DNA of 13,955 nt from a bacterium HR27 (lineage in GTDB: Bacteria > Chloroflexota > Chloroflexia > Thermomicrobiales > Thermomicrobiaceae). This document shows, piece by piece, positions 1 through 6,149 of this stretch. Both the position numbers and the translations under genes were made by a program. The stretch covers positions 1-13,955 of the forward strand of contig BEID01000006.1 in NCBI GenBank assembly GCA_002898975.1, read 5' to 3'. Numbering within the stretch: position 1 is the first letter of the stretch; each line of letters starts with the position of its first letter. The notes beneath the pieces were generated by a model. That model was given only the letters and a program-made list of their open reading frames with translations, had not been told where the DNA came from and did not search any database.

Positions 1-1680
1 CAGGCCTGGCCAGAACTCCGCGAAGGTGGTACCGAAGCGGGTGCCCGCGCTGCCCGCTATGCGGCGCTCGCTGAGGTCGCACAGGAAAACCACACCCCCT
101 GGATCGCCGTCGGTCACACCCGGGACGATCAAGCCGAAACGCTCGTGCTCCGCCTGCTCCGCGGTGCTGGCCTCGATGGGCTCGCCGGGATGCGCCCGCT
201 GACCGAACTCAGCGTTCCGCTCGACCCCGAGCATCGCAGGTTCGTCCCCATCCAACTGCTTCGCCCGCTCCTCACGGTCCGTCGCCAGACGATCCAGGCA
301 GCACTCTCCGTGCTCGGGCTGGAACCGATCGAGGACCCGACCAACCGCTCGCTCGCCTTCGAACGCAACCTGGTCCGCCAGCGCGTGATGCCGGTTCTCG
401 AAGAGGTGCGCTCCGGTGCCGCCGAGACGCTGGCACAGGTCGCCGAGCAACTCCAGGACGACGCGGACTATCTGCACGACTTGGCGCGAGAAGCCTACCG
501 CACGATCGTCCGTTTCGAGGACGCGTTCGCCATTCTCGATCGGGCACGCTTCCGGCAGACCGCGCGAGCACTCCAGCGACGCGTCCTGCAACTCACCGTA
601 CGTGACCTCGTCGATCCGACTTGGACGCTCAGCCGTGAGCGGATCCTCGCGCTCAGCAGGGCGGTCGAGCGTGGCCGTCCGGCAACTCGCGTCGAACTGG
701 GTCGTGGAATCGTCGCCTCCATCGGTTACACTGAGGCTGTTCTCGGTCCGGCTGCACGGATCGAGAACTTTCTGCTACGGCGGTCGGGATATCCGCTCCT
801 CGAGCCAGGGGCTGTTATCCCGCTGCGATCTGGCATGACCGTCCGGCTCGCCAACGGTTGGTCGCTCGTCGTCCATCGGGCAGAAGAGGGGCGCTGGTTC
901 CTCCGGACGCGACGCAGGGGCGACCGCCTGATGCGGCCGGGTTTCGCCACACCGGTGAGGTTGCAAGATTGGCTCGTCAACGAGAAGATCCCGAGCAACC
1001 TACGGGATCGCCTGCCGATGGTGGCCGATGACGGTGTCGTGTGGTGGATCGCGGGACTGGGTCCCCAGCGGTTCGTCGCACCGGACGGAACGGTGGTGGA
1101 ACTGCGGAGAAGCGAGGAGGCGCAGGGCGTGAACGAGACAGTGCGCACGGTCCCGGGGGAACTGGAGCGCGTCCTGATCGACGAAGCGACGCTCCAGAAG
1201 CGCGTCGCCGAACTCGGCAACGAGATCGCACAAGCGTATCGCGGACAGCGGCCCATCTTGATCGGTGTTCTGACCGGTGCATTCGTCTTTATGGCTGATC
1301 TCATCCGACACCTGCCGATCGAGCTCGATGTCGATTTCATGGCCGTCTCGAGCTACGGCCAAGCGACCGTGACGTCGGGCGTCGTCCGCATTCTCAAAGA
1401 TCTCGACCGGCCGATCGAGGGACGCGACGTGCTGCTGGTCGAGGACATCATCGACAGCGGCCTCACGTTGCAGTACCTCCTCGACGTGCTGCGCCGCCGC
1501 AACCCGCGGAGTCTCCGTGTGGTGGTCCTCCTGCGCAAGCAGAAGCCGGAGGCGATCCAGGTACCGGTCGATTGGGTCGGCTTCGACATTCCGGACGAGT
1601 TCGTCGTGGGATACGGACTCGACGCAGCCGGACGCTTTCGCAACTTGCCCTTCATCGCCGTCTACCGGGCAACGAAGTAG
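1..1680 (+). CDS. tilS/hprT: TilS/HprT fusion: tRNA(Ile)-lysidine synthetase (5' partial) joined to hypoxanthine phosphoribosyltransferase
   Basis: The frame is open from base 1 to the TAG at 1678-1680 (559 codons), so the N-terminus, with the PP-loop SGGxDS, lies upstream of the window. Codons 37-54 read GHTRDDQAETLVLRLLRG and codons 111-133 hold the DPTN...F.RN..R...P.L pattern; both are typical of TilS, which converts C34 of tRNA-Ile(CAU) to lysidine. Codons of about 305-350 (GDRLMRPG...WLVNEKIP...WWIAGL) match the TilS C-terminal substrate domain. From codon 377 a complete 183-residue HPRT follows: a GVLTGAFVFMADL loop, the SSYG flap, the PRPP motif VLLVEDIIDSGLT and the base-binding segment DEFVVGYGLD. 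HPRT makes IMP/GMP from hypoxanthine/guanine and PRPP. No stop codon separates the halves. A TilS/HprT bifunctional protein is annotated in Listeria, so the fusion has precedent. ftsH follows, as in Bacillus. Confidence 0.93.
   Translation, partial: QAWPELREGGTEAGARAARYAALAEVAQENHTPWIAVGHTRDDQAETLVLRLLRGAGLDGLAGMRPLTELSVPLDPEHRRFVPIQLLRPLLTVRRQTIQAALSVLGLEPIEDPTNRSLAFERNLVRQRVMPVLEEVRSGAAETLAQVAEQLQDDADYLHDLAREAYRTIVRFEDAFAILDRARFRQTARALQRRVLQLTVRDLVDPTWTLSRERILALSRAVERGRPATRVELGRGIVASIGYTEAVLGPAARIENFLLRRSGYPLLEPGAVIPLRSGMTVRLANGWSLVVHRAEEGRWFLRTRRRGDRLMRPGFATPVRLQDWLVNEKIPSNLRDRLPMVADDGVVWWIAGLGPQRFVAPDGTVVELRRSEEAQGVNETVRTVPGELERVLIDEATLQKRVAELGNEIAQAYRGQRPILIGVLTGAFVFMADLIRHLPIELDVDFMAVSSYGQATVTSGVVRILKDLDRPIEGRDVLLVEDIIDSGLTLQYLLDVLRRRNPRSLRVVVLLRKQKPEAIQVPVDWVGFDIPDEFVVGYGLDAAGRFRNLPFIAVYRATK
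1114..1131 (+). promoter_or_regulatory. Internal ribosome binding site and in-frame GTG at the TilS/HprT joint
   Basis: GAGGAGG at 1114-1120 is followed by an 8-base spacer and an in-frame GTG at 1129-1131. The GTG is the first codon of the HPRT-like part (VNETVRTVPG...), and from it to the stop is 183 codons, the normal length of a stand-alone HPRT. This is as good a Shine-Dalgarno as those of the clear genes in this window. The sequence therefore permits two products from one frame: the full fusion, and a separate HPRT made by internal initiation. Whether the internal start is used cannot be decided from sequence. Confidence 0.55.
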
Positions 1681-1781
1681 CGTGTCGACACTGTACTGTC
1701 CTCTCGTGTCGCGAACCAGTACGAACGGGCCTGGGGCTCAACTCCTCGTCAGTCGATACCGGAGATGGGGGCGGTTGCCCG

Positions 1782-1815
1782 GCACGGTGCGTGCTGCGGC
1801 CCTGCCGTACCGTGC
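1782..1815. other. Imperfect stem-loop between tilS/hprT and ftsH
   Basis: GCACGGT at 1782-1788 pairs with ACCGTGC at 1809-1815. The pairing extends inward by one G-U and two G-C pairs, giving about 10 bp around a 14-base loop. No T-tract follows, so it is not a standard intrinsic terminator. It lies upstream of the ftsH -10 element and could weaken read-through from tilS/hprT, or mean nothing. Confidence 0.3.
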
Positions 1816-1844
1816 ACGCCAACGGTCAGGGCATCTCCCTCGCT

Positions 1845-1853
1845 TGCTATAAT
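1845..1853 (+). promoter_or_regulatory. Extended -10 promoter for ftsH
   Basis: TGCTATAAT combines the extended TGn element (1845-1847) with a perfect TATAAT (1848-1853). No good -35 hexamer is visible 16-18 bases upstream, as expected for an extended -10 promoter. Transcription should start near 1860, leaving a leader of about 50 bases with GGAGG at 1899-1903 before the ftsH ATG. Confidence 0.7.
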
Positions 1854-1911
1854 CGGGGACGCCCGCAAGAACTGGCGACGCTGCGGGCCGACGACAGTGG
1901 AGGCTACCCCG

Positions 1912-3870
1912 ATGGCAGACAACAAGTGGCTCCGGAACGGCTTCGTCTGGATGATCCTGATCATCGCTGCGATCGCGGTTTGGGTGACGTTCGTCCAAGG
2001 CGGGCACAGCGGCTCGTCGCTCACCACCCAGCAGCTCGCCGCCGACATCAAGGCCGGCAAGGTCGAGCAGCTGGTGATGACCAGCGGTTCTGACGAAGTG
2101 CAGGTGCACTACTTCGGCACGCAGGAAGTGCGCACGCTCCGGCTCCCCACCAACGTCGATATCTTCGAGCTCCTGCAGACGTACGGCATCGATCCGCAGA
2201 CGGTGAACATCACGACCAAGGCAGCGAGCCAGTGGGGGAACTGGCTCGGCACGCTGACGTTCCTCTTGCCGACCATCTTCCTGATCGGCGTCATCATCTT
2301 CATGATGCGCCAGGCCCAGGGAACGAACAATCAAGCCTTATCCTTCGGCAAGAGCCGCGCTCGCGTCTTCACCAGCAACCGGCCGACTGTGACCTTCGAC
2401 GACGTGGCTGGCGTCGACGAGGCCAAGGAAGAGCTGCGTGAGATCGTCGAATTCCTGAAGTACCCGGAGAAGTTCGCCGCCCTCGGTGCCCGCATTCCGC
2501 GCGGCGTGCTCCTGGTCGGTCCGCCTGGCACAGGAAAGACGCTGCTCTCCCGTGCGGTCGCTGGTGAAGCTGGAGTACCGTTCTTCAGCATCAGTGGTTC
2601 CGAGTTCGTCGAGATGTTCATCGGCGTCGGCGCGAGCCGCGTTCGCGACCTCTTCGACCAGGCCAAGCGGAATGCACCCTGCATCGTCTTCATCGACGAG
2701 ATCGACGCGGTCGGTCGCCAGCGCGGTGCCGGACTGGGCGGAAGTCACGACGAGCGCGAGCAAACGCTGAACCAAATCCTCGTCGAGATGGACGGTTTCG
2801 ACTCCAGCACGAACGTCATCGTTCTGGCTGCGACCAACCGCCCGGACGTGCTCGACCCAGCCTTGCTCCGCCCGGGCCGGTTCGACCGGCAGGTCGTGCT
2901 CGACCGGCCTGATCTGCATGGCCGGCTCGCCATACTCAAGGTGCACACGCGCGGCAAGCCGCTCGAAAGCGATGTCGACCTCGAGGACCTCGCCCGTCAG
3001 ACACCTGGGTTCTCGGGTGCCGACCTGGAGAACTTGGTCAACGAAGCCGCGATCCTGGCAGCGCGGCGCAACAAGAAGACGATCGGCCGCCGCGAGCTCT
3101 ACGAGGCGATCGACCGGGTGGTTGCCGGCCCTGAACGGAAGAGTCGCCGTATCAGCGAGCGCGAGAAACTGATGACGGCCTACCACGAGGCTGGCCATGC
3201 CCTGGTGGCCCGCATGCTGCCGCATGCTGACCCGGTCCACAAGGTGTCCATCGTCGCCCGCGGGATGATGGGCGGCTACACGCGGGTGCTCCCCGAGGAA
3301 GATCGCTTCTTCTGGACGAAGAAGCAGTTCGAAGCGCAGCTGGCCGTCTTCATGGCTGGGCTGGTGGCTGAAGAACTGGTCTTCCAGGAAATCTCGACCG
3401 GAGCAGCCAACGATATCGAACGGGCGACGACGCTCGCCCGGCGCATGGTGACCGAGTTCGGGATGAGCGAACGGCTGGGGCCCCTCGCCTTCGGTCGCAA
3501 GGAAGAACTGATCTTCTTGGGGCGGGAGATCGCCGAGCAGCGGAACTACAGCGACCAAGTCGCGTACGAGATCGATCAGGAGGTCCGCCGGCTCATCGAC
3601 CAGGCATACCGCACTGCCAAGGACATCCTCATGCAGCACATGGACAAGCTGGAGAAGATCGCGACGCTCCTGGTCGAGAAGGAAACGCTGGAAGGACACG
3701 AGATCGAAGCGCTATTCGACGGGCCGCGCCCACGGCCGGAGCTAGTCGGGCCCCCCGTGACGAAGCCAGCGGCGCTCATGAATCGGCCGCAACCCTCGCA
3801 GGCCGAGGTACCGCAGGAGTCCTCGCGGCCGGCGGCCGCCCCACACATCCGGCCACAGCCAGCATCCTGA
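1912..3870 (+). CDS. ftsH: ATP-dependent zinc metalloprotease FtsH
   Basis: This is a 652-residue membrane-anchored AAA+ protease that forms hexamers and degrades misfolded membrane proteins and short-lived regulators. Two membrane segments (about residues 10-29 and 110-132) flank an extracytoplasmic loop of about 80 residues. The AAA+ module shows Walker A GPPGTGKT (203-210), Walker B IVFIDEID (258-265) and the second region of homology [19 protein letters not shown] (307-325). The peptidase site is HEAGH (425-429), with D501 in [10 protein letters not shown] as the likely third zinc ligand. The tail after about 605 is proline-rich and probably disordered. I chose the ATG at 1912 because GGAGG lies 8 bases upstream and the protein then begins MADNKW with the first membrane helix; the frame is open further upstream, but that stretch contains the promoter. 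The gene is probably transcribed alone, with its own promoter and terminator. Confidence 0.97.
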   Translation: MADNKWLRNGFVWMILIIAAIAVWVTFVQGGHSGSSLTTQQLAADIKAGKVEQLVMTSGSDEVQVHYFGTQEVRTLRLPTNVDIFELLQTYGIDPQTVNITTKAASQWGNWLGTLTFLLPTIFLIGVIIFMMRQAQGTNNQALSFGKSRARVFTSNRPTVTFDDVAGVDEAKEELREIVEFLKYPEKFAALGARIPRGVLLVGPPGTGKTLLSRAVAGEAGVPFFSISGSEFVEMFIGVGASRVRDLFDQAKRNAPCIVFIDEIDAVGRQRGAGLGGSHDEREQTLNQILVEMDGFDSSTNVIVLAATNRPDVLDPALLRPGRFDRQVVLDRPDLHGRLAILKVHTRGKPLESDVDLEDLARQTPGFSGADLENLVNEAAILAARRNKKTIGRRELYEAIDRVVAGPERKSRRISEREKLMTAYHEAGHALVARMLPHADPVHKVSIVARGMMGGYTRVLPEEDRFFWTKKQFEAQLAVFMAGLVAEELVFQEISTGAANDIERATTLARRMVTEFGMSERLGPLAFGRKEELIFLGREIAEQRNYSDQVAYEIDQEVRRLIDQAYRTAKDILMQHMDKLEKIATLLVEKETLEGHEIEALFDGPRPRPELVGPPVTKPAALMNRPQPSQAEVPQESSRPAAAPHIRPQPAS

Positions 3871-3896
3871 CAGCAGGCTGCCGTACGATGCCCTGA

Positions 3897-3935
3897 GGCG
3901 GGTTCGTTCAGGCGAACGAACCCGCCGCCGCTTTT
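3897..3935 (+). terminator. Intrinsic terminator of ftsH
   Basis: A perfect 12-bp stem pairs GGCGGGTTCGTT (3897-3908) with AACGAACCCGCC (3915-3926) around the 6-base loop CAGGCG. Five bases of GC-rich sequence and TTTT (3932-3935) follow. It starts 26 bases after the ftsH stop. The same hairpin lies just beyond the stop of the - strand gene ending at 3945, so it may serve both convergent genes, although the T-tract is on the ftsH side. Confidence 0.85.
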
Positions 3936-3944
3936 CCTTGTTCC

Positions 3945-4205
3945 TCAGTCGGCAGGGGTACTGCCACGGCCGTCGAGCAAGGGGCAGTCGACCTGGATCA
4001 CCTCGTCGTAGGTCAACCAGGCACCGCTCAAGATAGGACGATACTGGTACTGCCGAAGCAGTCGTTGCGCGTCGCGGGCAGTCAAGCGCACGAGCCGTCC
4101 ACTGCACCCAGGCCGCAGGTAATACCGGCCTTCTCGGTCGCGGAAGAGGAGCACGTCTGGTTGACCGCTGCGCCGACCGACTGGCTGGAACGCATGGACC
4201 TCCAT
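3945..4205 (-). CDS. Hypothetical protein, 86 residues
   Basis: I do not recognise this family. The start at 4205 is well supported: AAAGGAGG (complement of 4212-4219) lies 6 bases upstream of the ATG, and the frame further upstream merely runs back through the tRNA-Ala gene. The product begins MEVHAFQPVGRRSGQ and is small and rich in Arg, Leu and Tyr (FRDREGRYYLRP, RLLRQYQYRP), with two cysteines (in RPGCSG and QVDCPLL). It has no signal peptide or membrane segment, so it is probably cytosolic. It lies 107 bases downstream of tRNA-Ala on the same strand and converges with ftsH. I see no convincing promoter of its own, so it may be read from the tRNA-Ala promoter. Confidence 0.7.
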   Translation of the reverse strand: MEVHAFQPVGRRSGQPDVLLFRDREGRYYLRPGCSGRLVRLTARDAQRLLRQYQYRPILSGAWLTYDEVIQVDCPLLDGRGSTPAD

Positions 4206-4312
4206 CGGCGGCCTCCTTTCGAACTCAGCGGCTCCCCGCCAACGAGCAGGTCGACAACGAATGACAGTCCAGGAGCGGAAACGGTTGTTCAAAACAGTGT
4301 GGAAAACCGCGG

Positions 4313-4385
4313 TGGAGGCAGGGGGACTCGAACCCCCGACCTCGACAGTGCGATTGTCGCGCTCTCCCAGCTGAGCTATGCCCCC
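4313..4385 (-). tRNA. tRNA-Ala (anticodon CGC)
   Basis: The 73-base cloverleaf is complete: acceptor GGGGGCA/TGCCTCC, D-arm GCTC...GAGC, anticodon stem CGACA/TGTCG with loop ATCGCAC, five-base variable region AGGTC, and T-arm GGGGG TTCGAGT CCCCC. The anticodon CGC reads GCG. The third acceptor pair is G3-U70, the alanine identity element, with A73 as discriminator, so the charging assignment is firm. CC but not the final A of CCA follows in the DNA, so the terminal A must be added by the CCA enzyme. Confidence 0.97.
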
Positions 4386-4401
4386 ACGTTCACCAACGGG
4401 A

Positions 4402-4431
4402 AGTCTACCCGCCAACGACTCTGCCTGTCAA
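4402..4431 (-). promoter_or_regulatory. Sigma70-type promoter of tRNA-Ala
   Basis: On the - strand, a perfect TTGACA (complement of 4426-4431) is followed after 18 bases by TAGACT (complement of 4402-4407). The tRNA starts 16 bases beyond the -10 element, leaving a short 5' leader. Position and match quality make this the tRNA promoter; it may also drive the small gene downstream. Confidence 0.82.
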
Positions 4432-4440
4432 GGGAGGCTG

Positions 4441-5192
4441 GTAGGTCGCTCGCACCAACTGCTCAGCACCGCAGGTTCGAGAGGTCGCCCGGCAGTCGCT
4501 CCGTCCAGCGAGCGGCACGTCCGGCGACTGTGGGGGCCGATCCCCGTCGGTCATCCGGTCCCCTTTACCCCTGTCGCCGGGAGCCGTGGGCTGCTTCATC
4601 CGGTGTGGCATGCCGCGCAGCTCGCTCCTCGCGCAGCCGAGCGATCGCTGACCGCCCCAATACCCTCGACGCGACACAATAGAGGAAACCACGGTGCGCT
4701 CCCCAAACCATCTCGTTGTACGCCGATCCTGCTCGCAGCACACATGCCACCCCGGTCTGCGGTGCCTGCGTCCCGGCCTTCATCGCGTCACGCATGCTCA
4801 TGAACCAAAACCACCCGCAACGAACCCGGTAACCCGAGACCAGCCAGCACTGCTCGCAGCGGCCGGCACGCACTGCGATCCGCGGTACGGCGTGACTGCC
4901 GACAGCTGGTGGCACGCCATACCCCTTCGACCAGTCCCCAGGCCGGGCACGAGGGTCGAGCGGACCGCAAACAACCGCTCCAGACAGCACTGGAGCCACG
5001 TCCAGGCATCGTCGTCGCCCCTGGCTCCACTGCGGACTGCCCACATGCCGGCACATGGGCAGAGGCCGGATGCTCTGTTCGCGGCAGGCACGTTGGAACT
5101 CGGCGCTCTATGCACCCCACTGGATGACCCACCACGATCCTGTTCGCGCAGACCGCCACTGGAACAGCACAGCGACAGAGCAACCCACCCCC
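4441..5192. other. About 750 bp without a recognisable gene, between two divergent tRNA promoters
   Basis: I found no recognisable protein in any frame; the open frames here look like chance frames of GC-rich DNA (Cys-, Pro- and Arg-rich, no good ribosome sites). The + strand is notably C-rich. Some structure is present: CCGGCGAC (4521-4528) is mirrored by GTCGCCGG (4573-4580); TCATCCGGT occurs at 4551-4559 and 4596-4604; TGGAGCCA (4991-4998) pairs with TGGCTCCA (5022-5029); GCCCA (5039-5043) pairs with TGGGC (5056-5060) around TGCCGGCA; and CTGCTCGCAGC occurs twice (about 4730 and 4850). None identifies a known RNA class. It could be a decayed gene, an unannotated small RNA, or remnant DNA. 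Confidence 0.5.
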
Positions 5193-5221
5193 TGGACACA
5201 GATGGCAGGCGACGCTATACT
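5193..5221 (+). promoter_or_regulatory. Sigma70-type promoter of tRNA-Gly
   Basis: TGGACA (5193-5198, five of six to TTGACA) is followed after exactly 17 bases by TATACT (5216-5221, five of six to TATAAT). The mature tRNA starts at 5240, so transcription would begin near 5228, about 12 bases before it. Confidence 0.82.
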
Positions 5222-5239
5222 AGAAAGTGACAAGCGAAT

Positions 5240-5312
5240 GCGGGAGTAACTCAGCTGGTAGAGTGCCGGCTTCCCAAGCCGGTTGTCGCGGGTTCGAATC
5301 CCGTCTCCCGCT
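5240..5312 (+). tRNA. tRNA-Gly (anticodon CCC)
   Basis: The 73-base cloverleaf is complete: acceptor GCGGGAG/CTCCCGC, D-arm ACTC...GAGT, anticodon stem CCGGC/GCCGG with loop TTCCCAA, variable region TTGTC, and T-arm GCGGG TTCGAAT CCCGT with a G-U closing pair. The anticodon CCC reads GGG. The discriminator is U73, usual for bacterial tRNA-Gly. CC, without the final A, is encoded after it. A likely integrase remnant begins about 50 bases downstream, consistent with use of this gene as an integration target. Confidence 0.97.
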
Positions 5313-5321
5313 CCGATATCC

Positions 5322-5356
5322 GACCCCCTGACCGGAGGAAGAAGGGTCAGGGGGTC
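5322..5356 (+). other. Perfect 12-bp hairpin just downstream of tRNA-Gly
   Basis: GACCCCCTGACC (5322-5333) pairs perfectly with GGTCAGGGGGTC (5345-5356); the 11-base loop GGAGGAAGAAG is purine-rich and resembles a Shine-Dalgarno sequence. No T-tract follows. It may stop tRNA-Gly transcription without a T-tract, or guard translation of the broken integrase frame starting at 5362, whose own AGGGGG ribosome site lies inside the right arm. GGTCAG recurs just after the hairpin, at 5364-5369. Confidence 0.6.
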
Positions 5357-5361
5357 AGTCT

Positions 5362-5668
5362 ATGGTCAGGATCCGTCTCCGTTCCGATGGTCGCTATGAA
5401 GTCCGGATCCGGGGCAAGTCTTTTTACTTCCGGAGCGGAGAAGAGGCAAGAAGCTTCCTGGCCCCGGGGAGGGGAAGTTGTCCCGGCCCTTCGCTCCTGG
5501 CTCGACCTCCGAGCCGATCTTTCCCCCGCGACCAGAGACGACTACTGAGCCGGCCTCCGGGCCTGGGAAGCGTTCCTGGCCGGGAAGGGACTCGTGGACC
5601 TTACCCCGTCCTTCCTGACCGACGTCCTCGCAGCTTGGGGGCGGGAGGGGGTCGGGGCAAGGAGGTAA
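5362..5668 (+). pseudogene. Frameshifted N-terminal remnant of a tyrosine recombinase (integrase)
   Basis: The first frame starts at ATG 5362 and reads MVRIRLRSDGRYEVRIRG, then KSFYFRSGEEARSFLA to about 5463, a plausible N-terminal DNA-binding module. From about 5474 the coherent protein is in the +1 frame: EVVPALRSWLDLRADLSPAT, RDDY, a TGA at 5546-5548, then AGLRAWEAFLAGKGLVDLTP and SFLTDVLAAWGREG, to a TAA at 5666-5668. LSPATRDDY..GLRAWEAFLAGKGL...LT is the pattern of the SAM-like core-binding domain of XerC/D-type recombinases. One frameshift (in the C/G run near 5463-5474) and one nonsense codon break it, and no catalytic domain (R...HxxR...Y) follows in any frame. The position immediately 3' of a tRNA gene supports an old integration event. 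The family call rests on pattern recognition only. Confidence 0.6.
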
Positions 5669-6087
5669 ACGGACGGTCTAGGATCACCGGCCGTGCACAG
5701 GATCGAATGCTCGATCCCGCTCGCGCGGAGAAGGCTGCATCACGTGGCCGGCTCCGCACCGAACGAGCCCGACTGCTGCGGTCGTCGGCGGGGCAGGTGC
5801 TCGCCGATACGGAGTGGGACAGCGAGGTTCGAGGCGAACGGCTCTCGCTTCGAAACGCGGGGAAGGTGCGCGTCGGACCCGCCGTCTGCTCGTGCGACCG
5901 AACGGAAGTACGCCGACGGCACGTTGGTACCATGACTGAGCTTCGGCGCGAGCGAGCAGCGCCGGTCGAGCGGTGTCGGTGCTTCGAGCCGCCCTGTGAG
6001 TGGGATCGCCGAATGAGTACGCGATCTACCTGCACATGGAACACTTTCTGCGAAACACCGTGAGCGCAGCCAGAAACGAACGGGCGA
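5669..6087. other. About 420 bp without a recognisable gene, between the integrase remnant and adh
   Basis: No frame gives a recognisable protein, and the catalytic half of an integrase is absent. Two inverted repeats stand out: GGATCGA (5700-5706) with TCGATCC (5711-5717) around a 4-base loop, and TTCGAGGCGA (5828-5837) with TCGCTTCGAA (5845-5854), a 10-bp stem with one G-U pair and a 7-base loop. I found no copy of the tRNA-Gly 3' end that would mark a second attachment site. Confidence 0.5.
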
Positions 6088-6116
6088 TTGACCCGCCGGC
6101 TTCGGGCTCTCATACT
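6088..6116 (+). promoter_or_regulatory. Sigma70-type promoter of the alcohol dehydrogenase gene
   Basis: TTGACC (6088-6093) is followed after 17 bases by CATACT (6111-6116). The -35 matches consensus at five of six positions and the -10 at four of six. Transcription would start near 6123, giving a leader of about 27 bases that contains the AAGGAG ribosome site. Confidence 0.68.
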
Positions 6117-6149
6117 GACCGATGGGAGCAGTGCGGAAGGAGCAGTTCG

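Noticed and set aside
2338..3699. 453-codon open frame antisense to ftsH
   Set aside because: Same cause: it mirrors the ftsH coding sequence, has no ribosome site, and gives a His/Asp-rich translation typical of antisense shadows.
3871..3944. Possible attachment site or repeat at the GGCGGGTTCGTT inverted repeat
   Set aside because: Its position right after ftsH, its short loop and the following TTTT make an intrinsic terminator the simpler reading.
4206..4415. N-terminal extension of the small - strand gene back to 4415
   Set aside because: The extra residues (GGIAQLGERDNRTVEVGGSS) are the translation of the tRNA-Ala gene, a well-known annotation artefact; the ribosome site supports 4205.
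4541..4680. Possible signal recognition particle RNA on the - strand, because of GATGAAGCAGCCC
   Set aside because: The GAAGCAGCC core is present, but the matching AGGUCAGG side, the GNAR tetraloop and closing terminal stems are not.
4565..5230. Several open frames of 130-180 codons on both strands between the tRNA genes
   Set aside because: None has a convincing ribosome site or a recognisable family; one runs through the tRNA-Gly promoter, and several overlap one another.
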